Assembly (NCBI GenBank): GCA_004835665.1
Contig: RBKR01000013.1
Location: forward strand, 558,001-622,000
Source: Phoma sp. XZ068
Lineage: Eukaryota > Ascomycota > Dothideomycetes > Pleosporales > Didymellaceae
Length of the DNA stretch: 64,000 nt
Direction: 5' to 3'
The notes beneath the pieces are model-generated. The model worked only from the letters and a program-made list of their open reading frames with translations, made no database searches and had not been told where the DNA came from. How positions within the stretch are numbered: the stretch's first letter is position 1; every line of letters starts with the position of its first letter. A program made the position numbers and the translations under genes. Shown here in pieces: positions 55,484-64,000 of the stretch.

Positions 55484-57076
55484 GTGTCTTCAGTACTTTG
55501 TTCGTTCGACCCACTCGACAACGAATCTGGCAATGCAGTTGGCAGCGGCACGCAATGTGTTGGGCGGCTAGTTGTGGCATAAGTGAAGATATCCACCCAT
55601 GTACATATTGATACTCTAATAAACCTTTACCCATTCAAAATCCCGTACAGTTGATCGTATTTCTACAGACTTACATGGCATTGAAATCCTCTAGCTTGTC
55701 TCGCAGCCGCAATTACACAAGATTAAACACTTTATTCTACACCATCACCTTTCGTTTGATGAATACATGATGGCGTCTGAGGGTACGTGATGTCCAGAAT
55801 CGACACGATGATAGGATCGAGGTTTTGAGGGCCCCAGAAGAGGTTCATATCGTTTTGCATGCTCAGGACACTGCTACGCGTATGCAGGCTTCAACGTCAG
55901 CTTCTCGTGCTTCTTCGGGAGACAGACGAGCAGCAGTCGGGCGCTCGACGGGGTCGTTTACCAAGGACGAGGCATGGACGGCGATGGCGGGGGAGACATG
56001 GGATGTGGTGAAGGGCTGGATGGAGACGGCCATGGTGGATCTGGCTGTGCTATTTGTGCCTGGGGTGGAAGTGGACTTTGCGAAGCGCAGACTTGTCCCA
56101 ATGGCCGAATCGCGTCGTGGTGGTAGCGGCGCGGAGACGGGTATCTGCGATGCATAGGTGCAATTGTAACTTAGTCCTTGGTATCGGGCGCTTGGGTCTC
56201 GTAGGAAACTTGATCGCGGGAGATCGGCTGCGTCGAGGAAAGGCATGGTGGTGATGGTTGGGTTCAGTAGAGGCGCTGGGGCTAATATATGAAGTGATCA
56301 TCTTGCAGCTACCATTGAACGGTTTCTTGGGGCGATGCATGCTCGTTGAGCGTTCACTGCTGCGCTCAGAGTGGATGTGCTTGTATGCGTTGTGGCGGTC
56401 GAGGCGTGATGGCGAACAATACCAAGGCTGATATGACATGAGAGGAGGGAAGACAACAAAGAAGTATCCCGCCGCTGAGAATGTTTCCAGTTGGTGGTTC
56501 GAGCTTGGATACCTGGGGTACCAGTCGCTGTCTTACAATCACATAGGCTTCAGAAGATACGAACAGGGTTGAAGCTTTGGATTAGTACGTGGTCCATTCG
56601 CGAAGTTGCACGATTGCGGCTGTGGAGTCGATTCAGAAGCTCGGTGATCCATATTCAACTGAATGAGAACCTCTGCTATCTGAATATCAATCTTTGCAGC
56701 TAATGTTGGTCGTTCATCTCATCGCAAGTCGGCGGTGGTGCATATCTCTGGATAGTAGAGCAAATGCTCGAATCCTGATGATGAAGGGCAGCCCTGCTGC
56801 ACGTGGATTTCAGGACAAAGAATTACAACTCAAGGGTGCAGCTCGATAGTCAAGTTGATGCAGACAGCTTAGCATTGTTCTGTGAAGCCATGTAGAAGGG
56901 GAATAGTGCCCGCCGAGCAGGGATGTGAGCGCTTGTAGCTTCTCCCACGCGACCCCACCATGACCCTGCAGTTGATTCGCAGCTTCATCGCCAACACCTT
57001 TCAGTAGCCCTTCAACTTTCTACGCGTCATACTCGTCCGACTGCGCAAGGTACTCACATACACAACCAAATACATA
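55484..57076. other. Intergenic region without recognised genes
   Basis: About 1.6 kb between GDB1 and RAM2. It has AATAAA at 55618-55623, probably for GDB1. A frame at 55825-56157 (+) could code for 110 residues with a TWDVVKGWMETAMVDLAVLF segment, but there is no family match I know and the antisense frame is equally open. Not called as a gene. Confidence 0.4.
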
Positions 57077-58129
57077 ATGCCGCCACCCAAATTCTATCAC
57101 GACGACGAGACATGGAAGGACGTCGAGCCGCTGCCGCAGGATGACGGCGGAATGCACCCGCTCGCCGCCATTGCATACACCGAGGAGTACAGCGAGGCCA
57201 TGGGCTACTTGCGCGCAGTCATGGCGAACAACGAGTTCAGCGAGCGCGTGCTGGGGCTTACAGAGCACATTATCAACATGAACCCGGCGCACTACACAGT
57301 TTGGTATGTTAGCCTGAAGCCATTGCGGGCGCTCTGCAGCATACAAACATAGCTGACACCACCTAGGTTGTACCGCGCAAAGACGATATCAGAGCTCGGC
57401 AAGCCTCTGCAGGACGAGATCGAGTGGCTGAACCCGACCGCGCTCAAGCACCTCAAGAACTACCAGATATGGCACCACCGCCAGACCATCATCGATGCCC
57501 TCGGCTCGCCCGACGGAGAGGCCGACTTTGTCAGCAAGATGCTCGAGAAGGACGAGAAGAACTATCATGTGTGGAGCTATAGGCAGTGGCTGGTCAAGCG
57601 CTTCGACTTGTTCGACAAGCCCGAAGAGCTGCAGTGGACCGAGAGCATGATCGAGGCGGACGTCAGGAACAACTCGGCGTGGAACCACCGCTACTACCTG
57701 GTTATTGGCGCTCGTGAGGGTCAGGCTCCGAGTGAGGAAGTTGCCAATCGTGAGATTGAGTACGTTGTTGCATCCCATGCCGCAGCCCGTCCCTGCTAAC
57801 AAACATCCAGATACACCAAACAAGCCATCCGGAAAGCACCCCAGAACCAGAGCCCTTGGAACTATTTGACGGGCATCCTCCGTGCTGCTCAGCTGCCAAA
57901 GTCGACCGTCAAGAGCTTCGCAACCGAGTTCGCCGACCTTGCCACACCAGATGATGTCTACTCCAGTCATGCGCTTGACCTGTTGGCTGACATCTACGCC
58001 GAGGACGAGAACAACAAGGAATCAGCGGAGAAGGCCTTGGACCTGTTGGCGACTAGATATGATCCTATCAGAGCCAATTACTGGAACTATAGGAAAGGTC
58101 TGCTGAGCCAGTCTGGTGTCGCAGCTTGA
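57077..58129 (+). CDS. RAM2: Protein farnesyltransferase/GGTase-I alpha subunit
   Basis: Three exons: 57077-57303, 57367-57759 and 57811-58129, giving 312 residues. Introns are 63 nt (GTATGT...CACCTAG) and 51 nt (GTACGT...CATCCAG). The prenyltransferase alpha repeats each centre on a Trp: NPAHYTVWLYRAK, LKNYQIWHHRQTI, NYHVWSYRQWLVKRF, NNSAWNHRYYLV and SPWNYLTGIL. These form the right-handed superhelix that wraps the beta subunit. Ram2 pairs with Ram1 (farnesylation) or Cdc43 (geranylgeranylation of Rho-type GTPases) in the cytosol. The spacing and count of repeats fit Ram2 better than the Rab-specific Bet4, which is longer. A perfect 16-bp palindrome follows 40 bp after the stop. Confidence 0.93.
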
Positions 58130-58168
58130 GCGTTGCACAAGCCGACGAGCGAGAGAGTTGCATACGAA

Positions 58169-58184
58169 CCTTCCCGCGGGAAGG
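58169..58184. repeat. Perfect 16-bp palindrome
   Basis: CCTTCCCGCGGGAAGG is identical to its reverse complement. It lies 40 bp after the RAM2 stop codon. It could be a two-fold transcription-factor site for the downstream gene or an RNA hairpin in the RAM2 3' UTR. Confidence 0.85.
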
Positions 58185-58726
58185 CTTCATTGCCACGGGC
58201 TGTTGTGCGATAAGATATCATCGCTGCACCCAATTGTCCGGTTGGGGTTCCGGATCCAGAGGCAATATGCACACTAACACAACACGTGCGGCTCCGCATG
58301 ATCTGCAACACAGACCTCATGTCAGGGCTTTCACAATCTCCTGCCTGTAACGACTGTAGACGCAGTCTGGATCGCGATGGGAGCGCAGACGTGCTCCTGC
58401 GACCAAGCTCGCAATTGCGCTCTTTGTGACGCTAAACCCCGCAACTTATCGACCATACCCCAGATTTTTGTCCTACCGCTCCGACTTTTTCTCGAATAAC
58501 TGGACCAACCTTCTCCTTACATTCAAGCGCTGACGCAAACGCGGTGCATTGATAGGACCCCGTGCGTCAAGCTGGTACTTTTCCCCCTGGCAAAAAAACC
58601 CGATTTGGTTTCGCCGTTAATACCCGCGTTAGGAAACTGAACCCACCGGTAGCGTTCCCGAATCATGGGGTCTCTTCTTGTGTCATTCTCGGTCGCACCT
58701 TAGCGGCTCAAGCCTTATCGAGAATC

Positions 58727-58758
58727 TATAGGGTAATTTTGGGAAGTTATAGGGTAAT
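58727..58758 (+). promoter_or_regulatory. Direct repeat TATAGGGTAAT x2
   Basis: Two identical 11-base copies at 58727-58737 and 58748-58758 start 21 bp apart, about two helical turns. They lie 229-260 bp upstream of the serine dehydratase start. AGGGTAA (TTACCCT) is close to the Reb1 core TTACCC and to telomere-like Tbf1 sites, so a general regulatory factor is one possibility. Confidence 0.5.
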
Positions 58759-58986
58759 CGACACTAACAACTGCGGTCTTCACCACAACTATCCCCGACG
58801 GGAAACTTCCACACCACGGGATTGTGCGGAGCTGATAAGCATTGTGCTTTTGCGGTGGTTGGACCCAAGATCTATAATTACAGTGCCAGAAGTTGTTATC
58901 AAGTCGATTCACAAGTGCCTTCTCTTATCAAGTCTTCGCCTTTCATTATTAGATCTGCTTTCCACTTCACATCTTTCTCTTTCATC

Positions 58987-60380
58987 ATGACATTTCTCCC
59001 ACTCAACCACTCCTCCACAGCAGCCAACATGGCCGTCAAAAACTCTTCAACTGAGGGGCAATCGAACCCATGGGTTGAGACACCCTTGAGGGAGTCCTAC
59101 GCTCTCTCTGAAGCAGCGGGATGGTACGGTCACACTTCCTCTTCCCCTCATTCCCTATGCCATTGCAGTGATGTCCGTCCTATTGTTATGTAAGGAGATT
59201 TCTAAATCGTAGAAGCAGAATCTTTCTCAAGCTGGAGAACCTACAGCCTTCTGGATCATTCAAGTCACGGTAAGCTTCCTTATCAAGATGCTATCAACAA
59301 CCATGCTAACGATGCAACAGAGGAATCGGAAACTACATTCTCCGCCGCCTCGAAGAGCTTCCTGCTGGCTCTCAACCGCACATTTTCGCCTCTAGCGGTG
59401 GCAATGCAGGGCTCGCAGCTGTCCACTCAGCACGAGCCCTGAACCTAAACTGCACCGTAGTCGTGCCGACAGCAACATCTCCCTTAATGGTCACCAAGCT
59501 CCGTGCTGCAGGCGCCTACGATGTGATCTCTCACGGCGCCGCATGGCGAGATGCTGACACGTACCTCCGCGAACATGTCATGCCCTACGTACGTTTTTGC
59601 TCTCAATCCGCTGCAACTTATTGCTAACATCACCATCAGTACGAAGGAGCAACCATCTACTGCCCACCCTTTGACCACCCCGATATCTGGACTGGGAACA
59701 GCACCGTGATGCACGAGATTGCATCCCAGATGCCTGACGGCGATGCACCTGATGTTATTATCTGCAGCGTCGGCGGCGGCGGCCTTATCAACGGCGTCTG
59801 CCAGGCCATGGACTCAATCAACATGACCACACCCACCATTCTTGCCGTCGAGACAGCAGGCGCAGAAAGCCTGGCCGCCAGTCTGTCCGCCAAGGAAGTC
59901 ATCACACTGCCCAAGATCACCAGCAAGGCAACTAGCCTAGGCTGCGCGAGAGTCACAGATGCAACATTCAAGTACTCCCAGCGCCCGAACGTGCGAAGCG
60001 TAGTCCTCCCCGACGGCGTCGCAGCAATGGGGTGCTGGCGCCTCGCCGACGACGAGCGCATGATGGTCGAGCTCGCATGCGGTGTCAACGTCGCCCTGTG
60101 CTACGACGGCCGTCTGGAAAAGGCACTAGGCCGGCCCGTGAAGAAGGACGATAAGGTCGTCATCGTGCTTTGCGGCGGCAGCAACGTTACTAGCGGTATG
60201 CTTTGCGATTGGCGCAATGAGTACAAGAGCATTGTCGACGAGGAGCTGGAGCTCGAGAGGCGAGACAGCGCGTACACGAGTGCCGAGGCGAGTCCGAAGA
60301 CTGCCCCGACTGTGCCGAGCGATTTGGATATGCCTGTTATTGAGGGCATTGAAGTGGGGAGCCTGGCAGTGAGGGCTTGA
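58987..60380 (+). CDS. L-serine dehydratase (PLP-dependent, CHA1-like)
   Basis: Four exons: 58987-59123, 59216-59269, 59321-59588 and 59640-60380, for 399 residues. The first acceptor must be the AAG at 59215; the nearer TAG (59209) would create a stop. Splicing gives AAGCRIFLKLENLQPSGSFK, with the pyridoxal-phosphate lysine at about 62, followed by IFASSGGNAGLAAVHSA, the phosphate-binding SVGGGGLING and the late VLCGGSN. The enzyme converts L-serine (and usually L-threonine) to pyruvate (or 2-oxobutyrate) and ammonia. An alternative start at 59029 (MAVKNSS) would remove 14 residues. It converges on an L-lactate dehydrogenase gene, 184 bp apart, whose product also handles pyruvate. Confidence 0.93.
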
Positions 60381-60564
60381 TTAATGATTCCTTTCATCAT
60401 ATTGTCGGCGTTTTGGGCAGCGATTGAAAATAATCCCGCATTTTGGTTGTAATGAAGCATCGATTCACGACCCTTAGCTATCAAATTATATTCCTTTGAC
60501 CATTCCTTGCACGACTTTACGCCGATAAATATCAAAGACGCCCGTGATACAGATGTTGCCCTGC

Positions 60565-61666
60565 TCATGCCCCCTTGTCGTCCTCCAACGCCTTCTTCAG
60601 CTCTACATCAGCCGCTAGCTCTTTCTCTGCGCCTTCAATCACGCCCCTCAACCCGTGCGCACAATTCTTCAACTCAGCCTGCTCATGCTCATCGAGCTCA
60701 ATGGGCATTGCCTTGACGATTCCTTGTCTGCCGACCACAGCTGGCATCGACAGACAGCATCCTAGCTCGGGCTGATAGAAGGACAGCGGACGCACAGAAC
60801 GCGAGTCAAAGAGGATGTACTTGCAGATGGATGCAGCTATGTTGCCAATGCCGTATGCCGTACATCCCTGCACATCGTTAGTACCATGTTGGTTCAGCAG
60901 CATACTAGACAGATCGGGATGAGCGCACCTTCGCAGCGATGATACTACCCGCGGCTCCCTTCGTATGGCTCGCAATCTCCGCCTTGAACTCGTTGTTCAA
61001 CTTGTCTTCCAGAACAAGTTTGAGCGGTGTCGTGCCTACACTCGCGCTGCTCCACGCAATGAACTGGCTGTCGCCGTGCTCGCCTAGCACGTAAGCATCA
61101 ATGCTGTTAGGAGCGACTTCAGTCTTCTGCGCCAGGATGCCGCGCAGGCGCGCAGAGTCGAGCGATGTTCCTGTGCCGAGGACCTGCGATTCTGGCAGAC
61201 CGGAGAGCTTCCGCGCGAAGTAGGTTAGGATGTCCACGGGGTTGGCGACGAGTAGGAGGATGGTGTGCGGGCTGATGGGGGACATGGCACTGAAGATGGA
61301 GGAGAGGATGTGTAGGTTACGAGACAGCAGGGAGAGGCGTGATTCTCCTGTATATGGTTAATCTTTATGTGAGGCATTTCGTCTCGGGCTGGATATACCA
61401 GTCTTCTGCTTTGCTCCAGCAGTAATGACAACGATGTCTGCTTGGCCGGCATCCTTATGATTGCCAGCCCGAACTTTCACTCCACTGCCCCCACGGTATG
61501 TAGCATCGCCTAGGTCTCGTACTTGCGCTTCTAATAGCTCTTTCTTGGGGTCGACTAGGATCACCTCGCTGCAGATGGGCTGGAGGATAAGTGTGTAGGC
61601 GAGCGTTGCGCCAACATCACCGCAACCGACAATCGCAATACTGGTCTTGAGTTTGGGGCCTGGCAT
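60565..61666 (-). CDS. L-lactate dehydrogenase
   Basis: Three exons: 61666..61399, 61347..60929 and 60867..60565, giving 329 residues. The introns are 51 nt (GTATAT...TACAG) and 61 nt (GTGCGC, TACTAAC branch). The NAD-binding motif is IVGCGDVGATLAYTL, and the fingerprint continues with ILVDPKKEL, VVITAGAKQKTGESRLSLL, LLLVANPVDILTYFARKLSG, GTGTSLDSARLR and the catalytic histidine in YVLGEHGDSQF (near 180). The GAKQK-x-GE-R loop and GTSLDSARLR fit lactate rather than malate dehydrogenase. It is a cytosolic enzyme interconverting pyruvate and L-lactate. Such L-LDH genes are not universal in fungi and have been discussed as possible bacterial gains. The C-terminal helix is Glu/Lys-rich as usual. 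Confidence 0.92.
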
Positions 61667-62015
61667 TTTGTGTTGTTGTTTATGTTCTCTTTGGTGAGAA
61701 GGTGTGTGGTCGTTGACACGTGCAAGTGCCTGTCTGAATGCGGAAGTCAGGGTCGTCAGCTGAAAGTGTTATCTGGTATGCGGGGCCGTTGCAAGTTATA
61801 GTACCACTGAAAGTGTTGAATCTATGGTCTATATGTCCTTTCTCTCTGTGAGATTACATAAGGTAGATACGAGTATTCGTTCTTGCAAGCTACGATATGC
61901 CAAGACCTAGGATGACGATGGAGTGGTGTGATGTGGACCCTTGCATGTTCAACCACAAGCAAGGTCCTAACATCGAATAGTCCTTTTTTCCGTAGTACAT
62001 GTGATGCGAAGATAT
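61667..62015. other. Intergenic spacer LDH to dipeptidase
   Basis: 349 bp between the LDH start and the dipeptidase stop, both on the minus strand. It holds the LDH promoter. Nothing specific is recognised. Confidence 0.45.
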
Positions 62016-63583
62016 CTACCATGGGTTTTGAATATCATCTTCCAATGGCTTCATGTGCTTCTGCAGCTTCTTCGCGACCACATCTGCCTCCTTCCAGACA
62101 CGCAGAATATTGCCCCCTGCAATCTTAGCCGCATCCTTATCGCTCACACCTTGGCGCAAGAGTTCGGCAATTAGATCTGGAAACTTGGAGACATCTTCAA
62201 GCCCAGCAGGTGTAGCCTCGATGCCATCGTAATCAGTGCCAATACCGACGTGATCATACCCAATAAGCTCGCCAATATGCTTGATGTGACGGACGACTTG
62301 ATTCATCGTGACGTTTGCAGGCACAGTCTCAGGAAGACCGGAGTCTGAGTTACCTGGCACGCAGGAGATGAAGTCAGGATTGAAGTTGACCATGACAACA
62401 GAATTGCGCTTCTTGACGAGGTGGAGGATGTCGTCTGGTACATTGCGGGGATGAGGGCAAATCGCGTGTGCTGAGCTGTGACTGAAGATGGGTGGAGCGA
62501 GACTGCCATTCCAGTCTTCGTCGCCTTTGCCAACAAGAACATCCCTCATCGTGTCCGTACTGACATGGGCGAGGTCGACGAGCATGCCGAGGCGGTTCAT
62601 TTCCTTGACGAGATCTCGACCTGCGGGGCTCAAACCATTCCAGTAAGGAGTGGCAATTCGGGCATCGTAGTTGTACTTCGTCTCCAGAGCGGCATCCGCA
62701 TACTTGTTGTGGCAGTTCCAGGTAAGGGTTGCGTAGCGAACACCAAGTTGGTGGTACAGACGCAGATTAGAGACCGAGTTGCCGATCTGGTGCAGGCCTT
62801 CAATGGCTGCGGGTGATATGAGTCGACCGTTTTGGAAGGCCTTGGCTGCTTCGTGGCTGTTCGATGACGGAGCGAAGTACTTTGGATAGCTATCTCCCAG
62901 GCGCTTGTATAGATCGAGCTGATCGAGTGTAGCCTGGACGACTGTCAAGTTTAGCGACTATTCAATGACTAATAGTATTATTTGACCTACTTGCTGAGTA
63001 TCTCGCATCCGAGAAGTCTGTAGTGTTCTCTCCAGTAGGACAAACGTAGAAAGCACTCCAAAAGGCGCCGCCTTGCAAGCCCGTCTCAAGCCTAGGAATG
63101 TCTACATGCTGTGCAAGACCACCATTCTCAAACTTCTCTTGGAATTCATTGCCATAAATATGATTTTGGTACTTTCCCCGAATGAAGATCATCAAGTCAT
63201 TGTGGCCATCTTATCTAGTATCAGTACACTGTTGATAGGAACGTTATGCGACAATGCTGACCAATAAGCGGATGCTCCTTCAGGATCCTTGCGGCTCTTT
63301 GTTCCACAGTGAGCTTGCTACTGCAACGATGCCGCCCAATCGTGAAGACTGGCCCGACGGTGGTCAAACAGAAAGTAGCAACGAAGAAGAGGAGCACAAC
63401 AACGATTGCGTGATTCGTCCGCTTGGATCGACGAGGAGCGTGGACAGGCCGCTGAATAGGCACCTCATTGGCTTCAAGAAGCTTGTAGTCTTTCTCCATC
63501 GCTTCTACAGAATCAACACAATGTTGATGCGTGATGGGTGCACATTCAAGATGCACGGGGGTTGATAACGTGCTATTCGTCAT
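62016..63583 (-). CDS. Membrane dipeptidase (peptidase family M19)
   Basis: Three exons: 63583..63262, 63209..62991 and 62941..62016, giving 488 residues. The first intron uses the AAG at 63210 rather than the nearer TAG, which restores the zinc motif DGHND (His and Asp near 110-112). Further M19 marks are GGAFWSAFYVCP, LRLYHQLGVRYATLTWNCHN, GMLVDLAHVSTDTM, PIFSHSSAHAICPHPRNVPD and GIGTDYDG. Before the catalytic domain there is a cytosolic N-terminus and one membrane anchor (AIVVVLLFFVATFCLTTVG, about 60-80), so it is a type II membrane enzyme with the active site outside the cytosol. It hydrolyses dipeptides with broad specificity. It lies head-to-tail with LDH. Confidence 0.93.
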
Positions 63584-63706
63584 CAGATTTAGCGCGTGGA
63601 GTTTAGAGCTCTTCCCCGGAGTTTAGGGTTTTGACACAACACCAACATCACATCTCTGTCACTCATAGCTTCACGAACCCCCCACGAAGCTCCCACTACC
63701 GCAGAC

Positions 63707-64000
63707 ATGGCCATGATAACAGCAAACGCGATGATTCGCAGCTTAGCGCTGTTCCACCTGACACTGGCTGCGCTTCTGATAAAGAACCCAAAGCTCATCG
63801 CGAATCAGAGTGTCATCCTGATCTTGGGCGGTTCAATGCAGCTTGTATGGACTCTATCTGCCCTGCATTTGGAAGGTGGTGCTAACTTTTGACAGCCTAC
63901 CCCGCGAGATTTCGCGACGCCTTCCGCAGCTATAGCCTTCATCGCCGTCCTTTTCGCATTCATCGGCATCAACGACCTTACAGCAGCATCGCTCCCCGAA
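63707..64000 (+). CDS. ILM1: Ilm1-like ER/mitochondrial-inheritance membrane protein, truncated by window edge
   Basis: Exon 1 is 63707-63844 and exon 2 runs from 63896 past the window end; the 51-nt intron starts GTATGG and ends TGACAG after GCTAAC. The 81 visible residues start MAMITANAMIRSLALFHLTL, then LLIKNPKLIANQSVILILGG, and continue QLPTPRDFATPSAAIAFIAV and FAFIGINDLTAASLPE. That is the pattern of the fungal 'increased loss of mitochondrial DNA protein 1' family. At least two membrane helices are visible. In yeast Ilm1 is needed for mitochondrial DNA maintenance and has been placed at the ER; the molecular role is unclear. The gene is divergent from the dipeptidase with only 123 bp between starts. 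Confidence 0.87.

Larger units (their letters stand above)
58130..58986. other. Intergenic region RAM2 to serine dehydratase
   Basis: 857 bp holding the RAM2 3' end and the serine dehydratase promoter. It includes a 16-bp palindrome (58169-58184) and two copies of TATAGGGTAAT (58727 and 58748). No gene is recognised. Confidence 0.5.

Noticed and set aside
55825..56157. A possible 110-residue gene on the plus strand
   Set aside because: The antisense frame (55863-56246) is equally open, there is no intron or family support, and the composition is leader-like.
1..64000. tRNA, rRNA and intact transposon genes
   Set aside because: I looked for tRNA B-box-like GGTTCGAATC patterns, inverted terminal repeats and reverse transcriptase or transposase motifs by eye and found none convincing; a tRNAscan or repeat search would be needed to be certain.

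Overview
The window looks like nuclear DNA of a filamentous ascomycete (Pezizomycotina, most likely Dothideomycetes). Genes are dense on both strands. Introns are mostly 45-95 nt, with GT...AG ends and TACTAAC/CTAAC-like branch sites. The gene content is typical of such fungi: DGAT2, LSM5, COX23, PRP39, BET2, RAM2, GDB1, ILM1. No bacterial operons, CRISPR arrays, rRNA, intact transposons or confident tRNAs were seen. Exon structures were worked out by hand from reading frames, splice signals and remembered family motifs; no search was run. The class-level assignment is an inference.

Layout, left to right. 0-11.4 kb: an edge-truncated M50B-like metalloprotease (-), a hexose-type MFS transporter (-), a small DUF3140-like protein (+), a very large P/Q-rich coiled-coil protein (-) and a DUF3074 START-like protein (-). 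12.9-20.9 kb: a SAM+HMG-box protein (-), then LSM5 (-) and a WRN-type 3'-5' exonuclease (+) sharing a short divergent promoter. 21.1-32 kb: DGAT2 (-), an STK19-like winged-helix protein (+), an extended SDR reductase (-), a tautomerase (+) whose stop codon runs into a 17-bp minisatellite, a RING E3 ligase (+) and a four-exon COX23 (+). 33-35.1 kb: eroded coding remnants. 35.4-36.6 kb: a Na+/Ca2+-exchanger-family protein (+).

37.1-39.4 kb holds the least ordinary feature: four paralogous 86-91-residue cysteine-rich proteins, two on each strand, around a divergent spacer with repeated promoter elements. 40.1-46.2 kb: PRP39, a C2H2-type protein and BET2, all on the minus strand. 47.8-58.1 kb: a RhoGAP, the glycogen debranching enzyme and RAM2, all on the plus strand. 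59-63.6 kb: L-serine dehydratase (+) convergent with L-lactate dehydrogenase (-), followed by a membrane dipeptidase (-). The right edge cuts ILM1 (+).

Most genes are independent housekeeping genes. Three local associations are worth noting. The divergent LSM5/exonuclease pair could share regulation. The dipeptidase, serine dehydratase and LDH genes could in principle form a peptide-serine-pyruvate-lactate route. The cysteine-rich cluster has clearly grown by local duplication.
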